Notes: generated by a model not told the origin, from the sequence alone. 64,000 bases of DNA from an uncultured Bacteroidales bacterium (GCA_900316965.1 ONEY01000006.1:1-64000), one strand, 5' to 3'. Positions 1 through 8,594 are shown, counted from the first letter of the stretch. Program-made: numbers and translations.

Positions 1-1494
1 GCTGTGGGGGCACCAGTTGCGCACACGCACGTCGTAGCTGGTGGCAGGCTGCAGGTGCTGGAGGAAGAGATAGCCGCCCATGTAGCCGGGGTTGACGTGG
101 GGTAGCAGAGTGCCCTCGCCCTCGTTGAAACCCTCCGGACCCCACTCCACCTCGCACCACGCCGCCGAGTCGGGCAAGGACCAGGCCAGCTGGATGGTGG
201 TGTCGGAGGCCACGAAGAGGGAGATCTCGCCGGCTGGCTCGCATCGCGGGGCAGTGCGGAATGTGGTCACGGACTGTTCGGAGTAGGCGCTGTCGTCGCT
301 GCACCAGTTGCTGACCCTGACCTCATAGTCGGTGTTCTCGGAGAGGCCGTGGAGGGTGATTTTGTTGCCAGTGACGCCGTAGATGGCAGTGCCGCTGTCT
401 GGGGCGAAACCTGCGGGGCCGTACTCGACACGGCTCTCGGGCAGCCAGAAGCGCGACATCCACTCCACGACGGCGGAGTCGTAGCCGATGACAGAGGCTC
501 TCACATCATAGGGCTTGTAGCAGCCCGAAGGAGGAACAAGAATGGGGAAAATCCCCTTCCACGTTAGAGAAGTATACACACTATCATAAGGATTGGTCAT
601 GTAATGATCGGTATAATGAGGATAGCCATAACCGTCTAATAGGTTAATCCAACCAGAAAAATGGTTTTCCGCATAAGATGTTCTAATATGCAAAGGATCG
701 AGTCCCCTGCAAAATGTGTCATTGCAGAAAAACATAAAAGTATAATCGCAATCACCGGCGACAATAAAAGAGTCGCTGACGATATATGGCTGTTCGAAAT
801 AGACCTCGAGTGTGGGGAAAGTAAGATAGGGCTCATTACTAAAGCTCTCATGAATAGAGTCGTCAAGCCAAAGGTTAGGGAAGCGGAACTTACTGTCGGT
901 GATCATGTTCCACTCGGGTATGGCGGAGACAGAGTCTATAAGCCAAGACTGGTTAGTTTCGCTTCCTGTAGGTCTCAGCAACCACATCCTCATTTGATAC
1001 CACGGGTACAACTCGGTGCGTTGTTGAAGAATGTATATCATTTCATTCCATGCGCTGTCAAAATAACTTCCTGTCTCTTCCGAAACGCTGTCGGAAATCA
1101 AAGCAAGATGCTCTATATTATGACATCCATTATTATCCCTTGGAACAGTCCATAAACCGACTGGTACCGCTATTCCATATATGGCTCTTCCACTCATATT
1201 GGCGACTATACATTTGTTAGCCATTCTGTAGTTGCCTTGAGATTCTGCTTGATTTGGTGGATAATACCTATGATATCTATGAAAAAAGGAATTACTATCG
1301 GGACTGTCATAATAGTAATAATGATTGGTCAGGAAAGGATAGCTAGACATAATCGAATCATAATAATTCAATACATTTGGTTTATGGTAGGGTTCCATAT
1401 AATACCGTTGCGATGTAGGATAGTATTCCACATGCTGGGCGAAAGCGATAAATGATATGCAGCTTATTATTATATAGAGGGTGACCTTTTTCAT
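1..1494 (-). CDS. Secreted fibronectin-like repeat protein, C-terminus cut by window edge
   Basis: A reading frame open from an ATG at 1494 down to base 1, giving 498 codons with no stop, so the 3' end lies outside the window. The N-terminus is a clear signal peptide (MKKVTLYIIISCISFIAFAQ). Residues about 20-320 are rich in Tyr, Asp and Asn and match no family I recognise. From about residue 330 there are two fibronectin type III-like modules: the first has VEYGPAGF, the second VEWGPEGF, and they share the block YEVRVSNWC / YDVRVRNWC. The same module occurs in the T9SS cargo protein at 5394-7154. By analogy this protein probably ends in a T9SS sorting domain beyond the edge; that part is inference. 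No function can be assigned; a surface or secreted adhesin or enzyme accessory is possible. Confidence 0.8.
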   Translation of the reverse strand, partial: MKKVTLYIIISCISFIAFAQHVEYYPTSQRYYMEPYHKPNVLNYYDSIMSSYPFLTNHYYYYDSPDSNSFFHRYHRYYPPNQAESQGNYRMANKCIVANMSGRAIYGIAVPVGLWTVPRDNNGCHNIEHLALISDSVSEETGSYFDSAWNEMIYILQQRTELYPWYQMRMWLLRPTGSETNQSWLIDSVSAIPEWNMITDSKFRFPNLWLDDSIHESFSNEPYLTFPTLEVYFEQPYIVSDSFIVAGDCDYTFMFFCNDTFCRGLDPLHIRTSYAENHFSGWINLLDGYGYPHYTDHYMTNPYDSVYTSLTWKGIFPILVPPSGCYKPYDVRASVIGYDSAVVEWMSRFWLPESRVEYGPAGFAPDSGTAIYGVTGNKITLHGLSENTDYEVRVSNWCSDDSAYSEQSVTTFRTAPRCEPAGEISLFVASDTTIQLAWSLPDSAAWCEVEWGPEGFNEGEGTLLPHVNPGYMGGYLFLQHLQPATSYDVRVRNWCPHS

Positions 1495-1809
1495 AGCATT
1501 ATTTACTATAGCATTATTGCCAATTAGACACAAAGTTAATTATCAATAAAATAGACATTATAATTACATTAATACTACTATGCAAAAATACTAAAAAAAA
1601 AGATACATACTCACAGCAATGTATAAAAAAAACCGCAAGCGGGATATATAACAAATATCCTTATGAAGAAAAGTATGAAAAAAGGCTTACATGTTTATAA
1701 CACGCAAGCCTTAATATCCGGTATAGCTATTCAAAGAGGTAAAATCTAGACGTAAAAGAAAAAAAAGAGAATACCAAAAATGATAATAATACAACTTTAC
1801 AACTGATTA
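1495..1809. other. AT-rich intergenic region between RNase G and the fibronectin-like gene
   Basis: 315 bases without a credible gene. It holds the upstream region of the minus-strand gene ending at base 1, including an 11-bp direct repeat (ATAGCATTATT at 1493-1503 and 1507-1517) that overlaps the start codon. A TTTG on the minus strand at 1534-1531 could be a -33 element, but no good TAnnTTTG box follows. A weak terminator-like hairpin for RNase G lies at 1625-1643. Nothing else was seen. Confidence 0.5.
1625..1643 (-). terminator. Weak intrinsic terminator candidate downstream of rng
   Basis: Read on the minus strand this is a short GC stem (CCCGCTTGCGG, with a CUUG-type loop) followed directly by eight T. 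It lies about 165 nt past the RNase G stop. The stem is only 3-4 bp, so the call is tentative. Confidence 0.35.
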
Positions 1810-3360
1810 CTACATATTTATCTCTTCATTTTGAGAATTAAAAAAATGGTATTCTAGTAAATTATAGTTCTCTACCGATTTTACTGTCAAACGTATTTTA
1901 TATTTGCGTTGCCAGTTTCTCCTCACCGATGAAAAGCCCTTGGTCAAATAAGCCTGAACATATGGATGAGTCATTATTGTGAGACGTTTCTCCCCCTGCG
2001 AAGACGAAAGATATCTGAGATTGGACTCTATTTCATCGACCACGACCATGCTGGATTTGATGGTTCCTGTTCCATCGCAGAATGGACATTTTTCTTGTAC
2101 GTCAACCTCAATAGCAGGACGCACTCGCTGACGAGTAATCTGCATAAGGCCGAATTTACTGAGAGGCAATATTGTATGACGAGCTTTATCTTTTTTCATT
2201 TCCTCGCTCATCACATTGAAAAGTTCTTTACGATGTTCTGGTTTAAGCATATCAACGAAGTCGACAATAACAATGCCTCCCATATCTCGTAATCGAAGTT
2301 GACGAGCAATTTCCTTTGCCGACTCGATATTTACTTGAAGTGCGGTATCCTCCTGGCCAGTTCCTGCCTTAATGTGATTGCCACTATTGACATCGATGAC
2401 ATGCATAGCTTCAGTGTGCTCGATATAAAGATAAATACCTGATCGTATAGTCACAATACGGCCAAAAGCACGGCGAATATCGCGCTGGACACCAAACTGC
2501 TCAAAGATTGGTGTTGTCATCTTATAGTGTTTGACAATATCTATTTTATCTGGCGCTATTGTGCGAAGATAATCACGCAGTTCATTACATACGCCCTCAT
2601 TGTCACAATAAATGGTATTGAAGTCGTCAGTCAGCACATCGCGTAACAAAGCTGAGGTTGCGCCAAGTTCTGACTCTATCTTTTGTGGTCCATTGACCGT
2701 TTTTAGTTTGTCGGTCATGCGAGCCCACTTATCGAGAAGCTGTCTTAAATCCGCATCTAGTTCAGCCACAGACTTCCCTTCTGCCACAGTCCTAACGATA
2801 AGACCGAAATTATTAGGGCGTATGCTTTGGATTAGCCTACGAAGTCGGTTTCGTTCCTCGGATTTTTTGATTTTTTGAGAAATAGAAACCTTATTGGAGA
2901 ATGGAGTAAGCACAAGGTAACGGCCTGCGAATGATATGTCGCCAGATAGTTTTGGACCTTTAGTGCTAATAGGTTCCTTGGCTATTTGAGTAAGAAGATA
3001 TTGTCCAACCTTCATACATTCGGAAAGGTTGCCCGATTTTTCAAAAATGGGTTCCATATTGAAACTGTCCAGAGAACGAACCGAGTTGTCTCCATTCATA
3101 GCCAATTTCAAGTATTTTTGGAACGAGTTGAACTGCGGTCCCAAATCGAGATAATGCATAAACCCGTCCTTTTCATCGTTGATATCAACGAAAACAGCAT
3201 TCAGTCCAGGCATTATTTTTTTCACCTTGCCAAGAACAATGTCACCAACAGCAAAACTATTGTTCTTTTTTTCCTTATGAAGCTCAACAAGCTGTTTGTC
3301 CTCCAGCAAAGCAATCTGGACTTCGTCTTCCTGAACCGATATAATTAGTTCTTTATCCAT
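1810..3360 (-). CDS. rng: Ribonuclease E/G family endoribonuclease (RNase G)
   Basis: A 516-residue RNase E/G-type single-strand endoribonuclease acting in rRNA maturation and mRNA decay. An S1-like RNA-binding domain spans about residues 35-125 (FAVGDIVLGKV, NDEKDGFMHYLDLG). The catalytic metal-binding aspartates of the family are visible at D323 (VIDVNSG) and D367 (IVIVDFVDM). The zinc-link motif CPFCDGTG is at 425-432, with C425 and C428. The length matches RNase G (about 500) and not RNase E: there is no long disordered C-terminal degradosome scaffold. It follows a strong terminator and a ribosomal-type mini-gene on the same strand, so it is probably transcribed on its own. The start is a plain ATG. 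Confidence 0.96.
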   Translation of the reverse strand: MDKELIISVQEDEVQIALLEDKQLVELHKEKKNNSFAVGDIVLGKVKKIMPGLNAVFVDINDEKDGFMHYLDLGPQFNSFQKYLKLAMNGDNSVRSLDSFNMEPIFEKSGNLSECMKVGQYLLTQIAKEPISTKGPKLSGDISFAGRYLVLTPFSNKVSISQKIKKSEERNRLRRLIQSIRPNNFGLIVRTVAEGKSVAELDADLRQLLDKWARMTDKLKTVNGPQKIESELGATSALLRDVLTDDFNTIYCDNEGVCNELRDYLRTIAPDKIDIVKHYKMTTPIFEQFGVQRDIRRAFGRIVTIRSGIYLYIEHTEAMHVIDVNSGNHIKAGTGQEDTALQVNIESAKEIARQLRLRDMGGIVIVDFVDMLKPEHRKELFNVMSEEMKKDKARHTILPLSKFGLMQITRQRVRPAIEVDVQEKCPFCDGTGTIKSSMVVVDEIESNLRYLSSSQGEKRLTIMTHPYVQAYLTKGFSSVRRNWQRKYKIRLTVKSVENYNLLEYHFFNSQNEEINM

Positions 3361-3396
3361 TGTTTAGTTCAGCCTATACAGCCAAAATGTAAATCT

Positions 3397-3455
3397 AGAA
3401 AAAATAAAAACAAATTACACAACCAAACTCATATGGAGCGTTGTGCAATTTGTTT
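3397..3455 (-). terminator. Intrinsic terminator after the HU / mS38-like operon
   Basis: On the minus strand a 16-bp stem (arms at 3440-3455 and 3408-3423, one G-U pair) encloses a 16-nt loop and is followed by a T-rich run. It ends the HU and mini-protein transcript about 40 nt before the RNase G start codon. Confidence 0.8.
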
Positions 3456-3504
3456 TAGATACTGTTAGAAGTAGTCGTAAGAAGTAAATAAACACTACAA
3501 TGGC

Positions 3505-3594
3505 TTATTTCTTCTTATGTCTGTTCTTGCGCAAACGTTTTTTACGTTTGTGCGTAGACATTTTATGTCTCTTGTGTTTTTTACCGTTTGGCAT
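3505..3594 (-). CDS. 29-residue very basic protein, AURKAIP1/COX24 (mS38-like) type
   Basis: A 30-codon reading frame starting ATG at 3594 and ending TAA at 3505. The peptide begins MPNGKKHKRHKMSTHKRKKR; about 70% of its residues are Lys, Arg or His. The pattern H-K-R-K-K-R-L-R-K fits the AURKAIP1/COX24 C-terminal domain, known in mitochondrial ribosomal protein mS38 and in small actinobacterial ribosomal proteins. Many Bacteroidota encode such a peptide. It sits 17 nt downstream of HU in the same transcript and just before a strong terminator, which supports it as a real gene. A ribosome-associated role is inferred from the family and not shown by the sequence. Confidence 0.8.
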   Translation of the reverse strand: MPNGKKHKRHKMSTHKRKKRLRKNRHKKK

Positions 3595-3611
3595 AATTAT
3601 AAGATTTAAAG

Positions 3612-3896
3612 TTATTTCGTATTATTTTTTACTTCAACCATGAATGATTTAGCAGGCTTAAAAGCCGGAATATTGTGTGCCGGAATAATAACGGTGGTAT
3701 TCTTGGATATGTTACGTCCGGTCTTTTCTGCGCGTTTTCTAACGATGAAGCTGCCAAAACCACGAAGATATACATTCTCGCCCTCGGTAAGAGAGTCCTT
3801 GATAACGGTCATAATCTCTTCGACAATGGTAAGAACAGCCATTTTCTCGATTCCTGTACTTTTGGAAATTGAATTAACTATTTCTGCCTTAGTCAT
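3612..3896 (-). CDS. HU family DNA-binding protein
   Basis: A 94-residue HU/IHF-type nucleoid protein that binds and bends DNA as a dimer. Visible family traits are the N-terminal MTKAEIVNSISKSTG helix, the ENVYLRGFGSF core and a DNA-binding arm ending at HNIPAFKPAKSF (in HU usually N-P-x-T, here H-N-I-P-A). A longer in-frame version starts at 3941, but a promoter -7 box at 3946-3939 overlaps that codon. The ATG at 3896 is therefore the real start, and it matches the usual HU N-terminus. It is followed within 17 nt by the mS38-like mini-gene. Confidence 0.93.
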   Translation of the reverse strand: MTKAEIVNSISKSTGIEKMAVLTIVEEIMTVIKDSLTEGENVYLRGFGSFIVRKRAEKTGRNISKNTTVIIPAHNIPAFKPAKSFMVEVKNNTK

Positions 3897-3938
3897 TTTC
3901 TTGTAAAAAATTAATTTATTTTTGAAAATTTTAAAGTG

Positions 3939-3946
3939 CAAAAATA
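3939..3946 (-). promoter_or_regulatory. Bacteroidetes -7 promoter box for HU
   Basis: TATTTTTG on the minus strand matches TAnnTTTG, 43 nt before the chosen HU start. Transcription should start around 3932, inside the longer alternative frame, so this box settles the start codon. No good -33 TTTG is seen at the usual distance (a TTG occurs near 3965). Confidence 0.6.
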
Positions 3947-4053
3947 CGATTTTTTTTTATATCAACAATATTTTATGAATATTTTTTTCAAGCTTACAGC
4001 TGAGAACTCAGAAAGAGAGAATGGAATGGTCTATGGTTACCACTTTCAACATC

Positions 4054-4935
4054 TCACATATCACTTTTCAAGTCTCTACGACTGTTCTTAGCAAAGAAAA
4101 ACATGAATAAAGCCACTGCTATTGACGCACCTATCAGAGACAAATACCATGGAGCACTCAACGACTCAGTTAAACTGATGTCGACAACACCATTATATGC
4201 TAAATAGAAAAGTAAAATGGCTAGAGCGTTATTCAAAAAATGCGTCATAATATTTATCCATATTGAACCGCTGTAATAGAAGAGATACCCAAGTGCGGCA
4301 CCCAACACAAAACGAGGCAAAAAAGCGAAAAGTTCACCATGGAACAAGGAGAATAAAGCTGCGGTGAGCCAAATTGCCACATGGTGGTTGGACAGCATAC
4401 GACAAAAAATGTTCTGCAACGCACCCCGAAACAACAACTCCTCGCAAATTGCAGGAACAATGGCAAGAACAAAAAGATTGGCAATCAATGCGCCAAAACT
4501 AGTCCTACTTAAAAAACCATTTAATTCTATCTGAGCCTTTTCTCCCATAGAGCGCATACTTTCCTCAAAAGCAGCAAAGCATTGCGGCAGATGCCAGGAG
4601 TCGTTCAACCGTGTCAGCCAGTCAGACAAAGGCAATAGCGCAACAAGAATGAGACAGGCTACCAATAATTTCACCACCATACCATGTGTTGTACACAATC
4701 CAAGATATTTAGAGGGTTTGTCGTGAAACATATAGGCGAAAAAAAGAGCAGTGCCTGCAAAGGATACAATTTGGGTTACTGCCTGTATCACCATTTTTGA
4801 AGCCACCCCATCAAACAATGCTCCTAACGCAACTGATAATCCTACCGCAATAATAAAAAAAAGTACAAAAATAAACGCCAACGCTATCAACTGCCCACCA
4901 GGCTTTGTGTCTTTGAAAAAATCTTTTATTTGCAT
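4054..4935 (-). CDS. CPBP (CAAX/Abi-type) intramembrane glutamic protease
   Basis: A polytopic membrane protein of 293 residues with about seven or eight hydrophobic segments. It carries the three CPBP motifs: EELLFRG (about residues 165-171 from this start), a histidine in SLFHGE about 30 residues on, and a final THFLNN. These residues form the active site of the Rce1/CAAX-protease-like family. Bacterial members are linked to processing of membrane proteins or self-immunity, but the substrate here is unknown. An extended frame begins with GTG at 4959; the ATG at 4935 (MQIKDFF) is preferred. It is a single gene, separated from HU by about 110 bp. A -7-like box lies upstream at 5113-5106. Confidence 0.88.
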   Translation of the reverse strand: MQIKDFFKDTKPGGQLIALAFIFVLFFIIAVGLSVALGALFDGVASKMVIQAVTQIVSFAGTALFFAYMFHDKPSKYLGLCTTHGMVVKLLVACLILVALLPLSDWLTRLNDSWHLPQCFAAFEESMRSMGEKAQIELNGFLSRTSFGALIANLFVLAIVPAICEELLFRGALQNIFCRMLSNHHVAIWLTAALFSLFHGELFAFLPRFVLGAALGYLFYYSGSIWINIMTHFLNNALAILLFYLAYNGVVDISLTESLSAPWYLSLIGASIAVALFMFFFAKNSRRDLKSDM

Positions 4936-5105
4936 AAATTTCTTTATGATAAAAATCACTTATATTATTTAACGACTTGAACACTCAACACAAAAAACTT
5001 AATAACATCGCTGCAAAAATTGAAATATAACGAACAGAAAATTGCAATATGCCTTATAGTATAATGCAAAAAAAATACCACAGACACATCAAAACAATTC
5101 AACTG

Positions 5106-5113
5106 CAAAAGTA
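5106..5113 (-). promoter_or_regulatory. Possible -7 box for the CPBP protease
   Basis: TACTTTTG on the minus strand fits TAnnTTTG. It would give a leader of roughly 165 nt, and no -33 TTTG is seen at 19-21 nt, so it is a weak candidate. Confidence 0.35.
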
Positions 5114-5329
5114 CACTTATTTCATGACATGAGAGATGTAATACTAACACAGAAGAATATATAGAACACAACTACATTAATTTAGCGTATTTTCCCAATT
5201 ATAAAAAAACAAAGCAAACATCGTTTATGATAAAGATAAGAACATTTTTTTCATCCTATTTCTATCATGGAAATAGGTAAATTTGTTTCATACCCATTAG
5301 ACTCATTTTTACTTATTATTACTATATTA

Positions 5330-5361
5330 TTTGCGTATGTCAGAAACATTATATATTTTTG
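5330..5361 (+). promoter_or_regulatory. Complete Bacteroidetes promoter for the PCMD/T9SS gene
   Basis: TTTG at 5330-5333, a 20-nt spacer, then TATTTTTG at 5354-5361. This is the textbook -33/-7 arrangement of Bacteroidetes primary sigma promoters. It lies 32 nt before the ATG at 5394, so the upstream in-frame TTG at 5331 cannot be the start. Confidence 0.75.
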
Positions 5362-5393
5362 CAATTCAAACACATCCAAAAAAATCATTGCTT

Positions 5394-7154
5394 ATGAAAA
5401 AAATAATATTGTTTTTCTTTTTGACAATCACCATCTTTAGTGGTGTACTCCGTGCCCAAGATTCAATAACATTTCCCAACGGCAGCTTTGAACAATGGAC
5501 CACACATCCCGGCTATAATGTGACTGTACTTTTTATGCCTATACCTGTTTTCGACTCTTTTTCCACTCCTTCCAACTGGGACTATCCTTCATACCCCGTC
5601 AATGAGAGCATCTCACTTATGGGAATGAATATCAACATCAACACTTCTGTCCCCATCGTTAAAGCCACACCAGAAAATGGTGTTGTTCCTGACGGTAACA
5701 AGGCAGTAAAGTTGCATACAATAATGCTTGACGACATCATCAATCCCACTGTGCTGAGCCTTGCCGGAGACCTTCTTGACTCGACACTCACCCAGCAGGC
5801 AATCCCTTCCATCCTTTCAACAGGCGCCGTCGACATAAATGCCTTCATACCACTTATCAGCGACCTAATGTCGGGTTCTGGTGACATATACTCTATGCTA
5901 CCCACTCTGCTCACGATGGATGTCAACGACTACATTTCGGGAGGCATTGCCCTTGACGGGTTCAAACCCGGCCGTCTTACTGGCAGCTACAAATATCATT
6001 CCGCCACCAGTGGCGACAATGGAGGCGTCGTCATCTTAGGAACACACTACAACAACACCACACATCGACGCGAAATCGTTGGTGGTGGAATAAGCCTCGA
6101 CTTAACAGACGCAGACAGTTACACACCATTCGAAACCGAATATATACCCCTGGGTGCTTTTATGCCTGACATGCCCAACACATCACCTGACTCTTTGATC
6201 GTAATCCTATTATCATCAGCAGGAACCAATATGCAGCAAGGTTCGTACCTCTGCATTGACGACCTCATGTTGTGGCCAGCTCCAGACACCTGCGCCTCCA
6301 TTCAATATCTAACTCTAACTAACCAAGCATACGACGCCCCACCCATGATGGTACTAGAGTGGTACAGTAACCCCATCCCTGACCACTGGGAGATTGAGTA
6401 CGGCCCACATGGTTTCCAAATTGGCAACGGCACTATCGTCGAAACAAACACACCTTATTTTTCCATCTACGATTTAGAAGATGCCAATATGCTACAGCCA
6501 AACACCTTGTACACTTTTTACATCAGATCTGTTTGTGGAGACAGCACCTATGGCGATTGGGATTCCATAAGCTACCGCACACCGTGCGCAACTGTTGGAG
6601 AACTAACTGTGAATAGTAACAGCGAAAGCATTGTGTTCACCATAGACAACAAGGTTAGCGGCTTAAGCATTTCATGGACCGACACTACCGATACACAAAG
6701 ATGGGGAGTATACTATGGAATATACAGCCCTTATTTTCCCGACAATTGGGGTACTTTCGTCGTTGTAGACACTCCTTATTATGAATTTCCGCCTCTATCG
6801 CCTGGGAAAACATACACCGTGGAGGTTACAGCACACTGCTCCGACGACAACTATGGAGAGCCCAAATTAATTAGTTTTTCCACTCCGAAACCTGAAGGTA
6901 TCTATGCCCCAACGACATCCCATTCTAAAAACCAAATCAACGTCTATCCCAATCCTGCCAAAGGGCTCTGCAATGTGGTCATTAATGGAAATCAACCTGC
7001 CGAGCTTAGGCTATACTCCGTTGACGGCCAAATAATACAGAACATCTATACTGACGGTTCTCCTGTGGTTTTGGCTCTTCCATGGCATGGATTATTCTTT
7101 CTCCAAGCCACAACAGACTCAGGTACTTCGACACAAAAAATAATAAATCAATAG
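5394..7154 (+). CDS. Secreted PCMD-domain protein with fibronectin module and T9SS sorting domain
   Basis: 586 residues. Signal peptide MKKIILFFFLTITIFSGVLRAQ, then a region of about 280 residues beginning PNGSFEQW that resembles the PCMD (putative carbohydrate metabolism) beta-sandwich domain. Next come fibronectin type III-like modules, the first with WEIEYGPHGF, like those in the truncated gene at 1-1494. The last 80 residues form a type A Por secretion sorting domain (INVYPNPAKG ... LRLYSVDGQ ... QKIINQ). It is therefore exported by Sec, then by T9SS, and released or anchored at the surface. The substrate is unknown; glycan binding is a guess from the PCMD name. The start is fixed by the promoter at 5330-5361. 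A strong terminator follows. Confidence 0.88.
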   Translation: MKKIILFFFLTITIFSGVLRAQDSITFPNGSFEQWTTHPGYNVTVLFMPIPVFDSFSTPSNWDYPSYPVNESISLMGMNININTSVPIVKATPENGVVPDGNKAVKLHTIMLDDIINPTVLSLAGDLLDSTLTQQAIPSILSTGAVDINAFIPLISDLMSGSGDIYSMLPTLLTMDVNDYISGGIALDGFKPGRLTGSYKYHSATSGDNGGVVILGTHYNNTTHRREIVGGGISLDLTDADSYTPFETEYIPLGAFMPDMPNTSPDSLIVILLSSAGTNMQQGSYLCIDDLMLWPAPDTCASIQYLTLTNQAYDAPPMMVLEWYSNPIPDHWEIEYGPHGFQIGNGTIVETNTPYFSIYDLEDANMLQPNTLYTFYIRSVCGDSTYGDWDSISYRTPCATVGELTVNSNSESIVFTIDNKVSGLSISWTDTTDTQRWGVYYGIYSPYFPDNWGTFVVVDTPYYEFPPLSPGKTYTVEVTAHCSDDNYGEPKLISFSTPKPEGIYAPTTSHSKNQINVYPNPAKGLCNVVINGNQPAELRLYSVDGQIIQNIYTDGSPVVLALPWHGLFFLQATTDSGTSTQKIINQ

Positions 7155-7182
7155 CTTATCAACCATCAATCTGGTTTATATC

Positions 7183-7222
7183 AAAAAGACAGGGTGAAAG
7201 AATCTTTCTCCCTGTCTTTTTT
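7183..7222. terminator. Bidirectional intrinsic terminator
   Basis: Long hairpin between convergent units: an A-rich 5' side, stem AAAAGACAGGG..GAAAG with its complement, a small loop, then a T run. Read on the plus strand it ends the PCMD gene. Read on the minus strand it lies 12 nt past the tRNA-Arg 3' end and can end the luxS/tRNA transcript. Confidence 0.85.
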
Positions 7223-7234
7223 AATACAACTTTG

Positions 7235-7308
7235 TGACCCCGGCGGGATTCTAACCCACGACTTTCGGAACCGGAATCCGACGTTCTATACAGCTGAACT
7301 ACGGGGCC
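7235..7308 (-). tRNA. tRNA-Arg (anticodon CCG)
   Basis: 74 nt that fold into a full cloverleaf: acceptor GGCCCCG/CGGGGTC with one G-U pair, D arm GTTC/GAAC, anticodon stem TCGGA/TCCGA around the loop TTCCGGT (anticodon CCG), 5-nt variable loop, and T arm GTGGG/CCCGC with loop TTAGAAT. The discriminator is A. CCA is not encoded. It reads CGG codons. It lies 59 nt downstream of luxS on the same strand, with the hairpin at 7183-7222 just behind it, so it may be co-transcribed with luxS. Confidence 0.96.
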
Positions 7309-7367
7309 AATCAATTTTCAAAACGGCGACTATTGTTTTGTATTGTGTGCCGTCCAAAAAAAAATCA

Positions 7368-7862
7368 TCAAGCGTCGGCAAACACCCTACCATCAGCCAA
7401 AGTAACCTCAAGCTTAGTGTACTCGCTATGAAAGTCGTTGCGAAGTCTGTCAAGATAGCGACGACATTCCCAATGACACATAGGCAAATCATGAAGCAGG
7501 TAGTTGCCACAAGTTTCGGGGGTTGTTGCAGGAACTTCGTTCTGTGTCAAAATCCATTCGAGACACTCAATGGTAAGAGAGCGCATATCCTCAGCAGAAT
7601 AGTCCCCTGTCATAATTATGTACATACCCGTAAGACATCCCATTGGGCCAACATAAACAACGTCTTTTTTTACCGCTGAGTTACGGAACCATGTCGCCAT
7701 CAAATGCTCAAGACTATGCATAGCTGCTGGAGCTACAGCAGGTTCCTTGTTAGGCTCTGTGATACGGATATCGAAAGTCGTGAAACCTTTGTCTATTCTC
7801 GAAACATAAATTCCGGGTTTCAAATGAGTATGGTCGATTGTAAAACTTTGAATTACTTCCAT
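7368..7862 (-). CDS. luxS: S-ribosylhomocysteine lyase (LuxS, AI-2 synthase)
   Basis: 164 residues, the usual LuxS length. The enzyme splits S-ribosylhomocysteine into homocysteine and DPD, the precursor of autoinducer 2; it is a cytosolic metal-dependent homodimer. The metal-binding motif HSLEH gives H49 and H53, the third ligand is C118 (PETCGN) and the catalytic cysteine is C76 (GPMGC). The adjacent upstream gene mtnN makes its substrate from S-adenosylhomocysteine, 45 nt away on the same strand. This pairing marks a methyl-cycle recycling operon, so signalling need not be its main job. Confidence 0.97.
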   Translation of the reverse strand: MEVIQSFTIDHTHLKPGIYVSRIDKGFTTFDIRITEPNKEPAVAPAAMHSLEHLMATWFRNSAVKKDVVYVGPMGCLTGMYIIMTGDYSAEDMRSLTIECLEWILTQNEVPATTPETCGNYLLHDLPMCHWECRRYLDRLRNDFHSEYTKLEVTLADGRVFADA

Positions 7863-7907
7863 ATATATTACATATTAATAAAAAAAACGGAGTGCAGACC
7901 TTGCGTC

Positions 7908-8573
7908 TCAAAGTGTTTCTAAATAAGTTTTCACAAAATGAAATGATCGGTCACACATCGATGTGAGGAAATCCTCCCACTGTTGGGCGTGGTTATCAGT
8001 ACGTCCCGGGGTGTCGCTGATGACACGTAAGCTAAGAAACGGCAAACCAAGCAAGTGACAAGTTTGTGCAATGGCAGCGCTTTCCATATCACAAGCCATA
8101 CCGTCAGGAAAATTATGTTTTATAACATTCTGACGCTCACGGTCGGTAATAAACTGATCTCCTGTGCAAATCAACCCACTCATCAAACGCTCGCCTTGTG
8201 CGAGAGGCACGCAAGCGGTATGATTCAAGAGATTTTTGTCGGCGTCGAATCGTTCTGGTAGCCCCTGAACCTGACCTAGGGCGCAACCTAGACCTGTGCC
8301 GCAATCAACATCATGGTACACACTCTGTGTTGCAGCCAAAACATCCATAACTTGCATCTGAACATCGATGCCTCCAGCAAGGCCAGTACTGATAATTGCG
8401 TCAGGATGATGTTCCTGCACAAGTCGCATGGTACCAACAGCAGCATTGACTTTACCGATGCCGCACTTCCACAGAACTATTTCGTTTTTCCCAAGGATGC
8501 CAGTGGCACCTCCCAGCGCATCGAGCATCTTGTTATACTCAATGTCCATCGCAACAATAAGTCCTATTTTCAT
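7908..8573 (-). CDS. mtnN: 5'-methylthioadenosine / S-adenosylhomocysteine nucleosidase
   Basis: 221 residues of the nucleoside phosphorylase/MTAN fold. It hydrolyses S-adenosylhomocysteine and methylthioadenosine to adenine plus the ribosyl thioether, feeding LuxS and methionine salvage. Seen motifs: MKIGLIVAMDIEY at the N-terminus, STGLAGG in the phosphate/ribose loop, the substrate-binding DMESAAIAQ, and the catalytic aspartate region RVISDTPG. It lies between the DUF1846 gene (21 nt) and luxS (45 nt) on the same strand, clearly one operon. ATG start. Confidence 0.96.
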   Translation of the reverse strand: MKIGLIVAMDIEYNKMLDALGGATGILGKNEIVLWKCGIGKVNAAVGTMRLVQEHHPDAIISTGLAGGIDVQMQVMDVLAATQSVYHDVDCGTGLGCALGQVQGLPERFDADKNLLNHTACVPLAQGERLMSGLICTGDQFITDRERQNVIKHNFPDGMACDMESAAIAQTCHLLGLPFLSLRVISDTPGRTDNHAQQWEDFLTSMCDRSFHFVKTYLETL

Positions 8574-8594
8574 ATTTTATAAAAAACTTTTATT

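Larger units (their letters stand above)
4936..5393. other. Divergent AT-rich intergenic region
   Basis: 458 bases between two divergently read genes with no believable open frame. Two promoter candidates are recorded separately (5113-5106 minus and 5330-5361 plus). The rest is AT-rich and shows no clear RNA fold. Confidence 0.5.

Noticed and set aside
661..1155. 164-residue open frame on the plus strand
   Set aside because: It is antisense to the fibronectin-like gene, which has a signal peptide and conserved modules; the plus-strand product has no recognisable pattern.
3896..3941. 15-residue N-terminal extension of HU
   Set aside because: A promoter -7 box overlaps the upstream start codon and the extension is not part of the HU family.
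7194..7679. 161-residue plus-strand frame crossing the tRNA and luxS
   Set aside because: It runs through a tRNA gene and opposite the intact luxS gene; no domain is visible.
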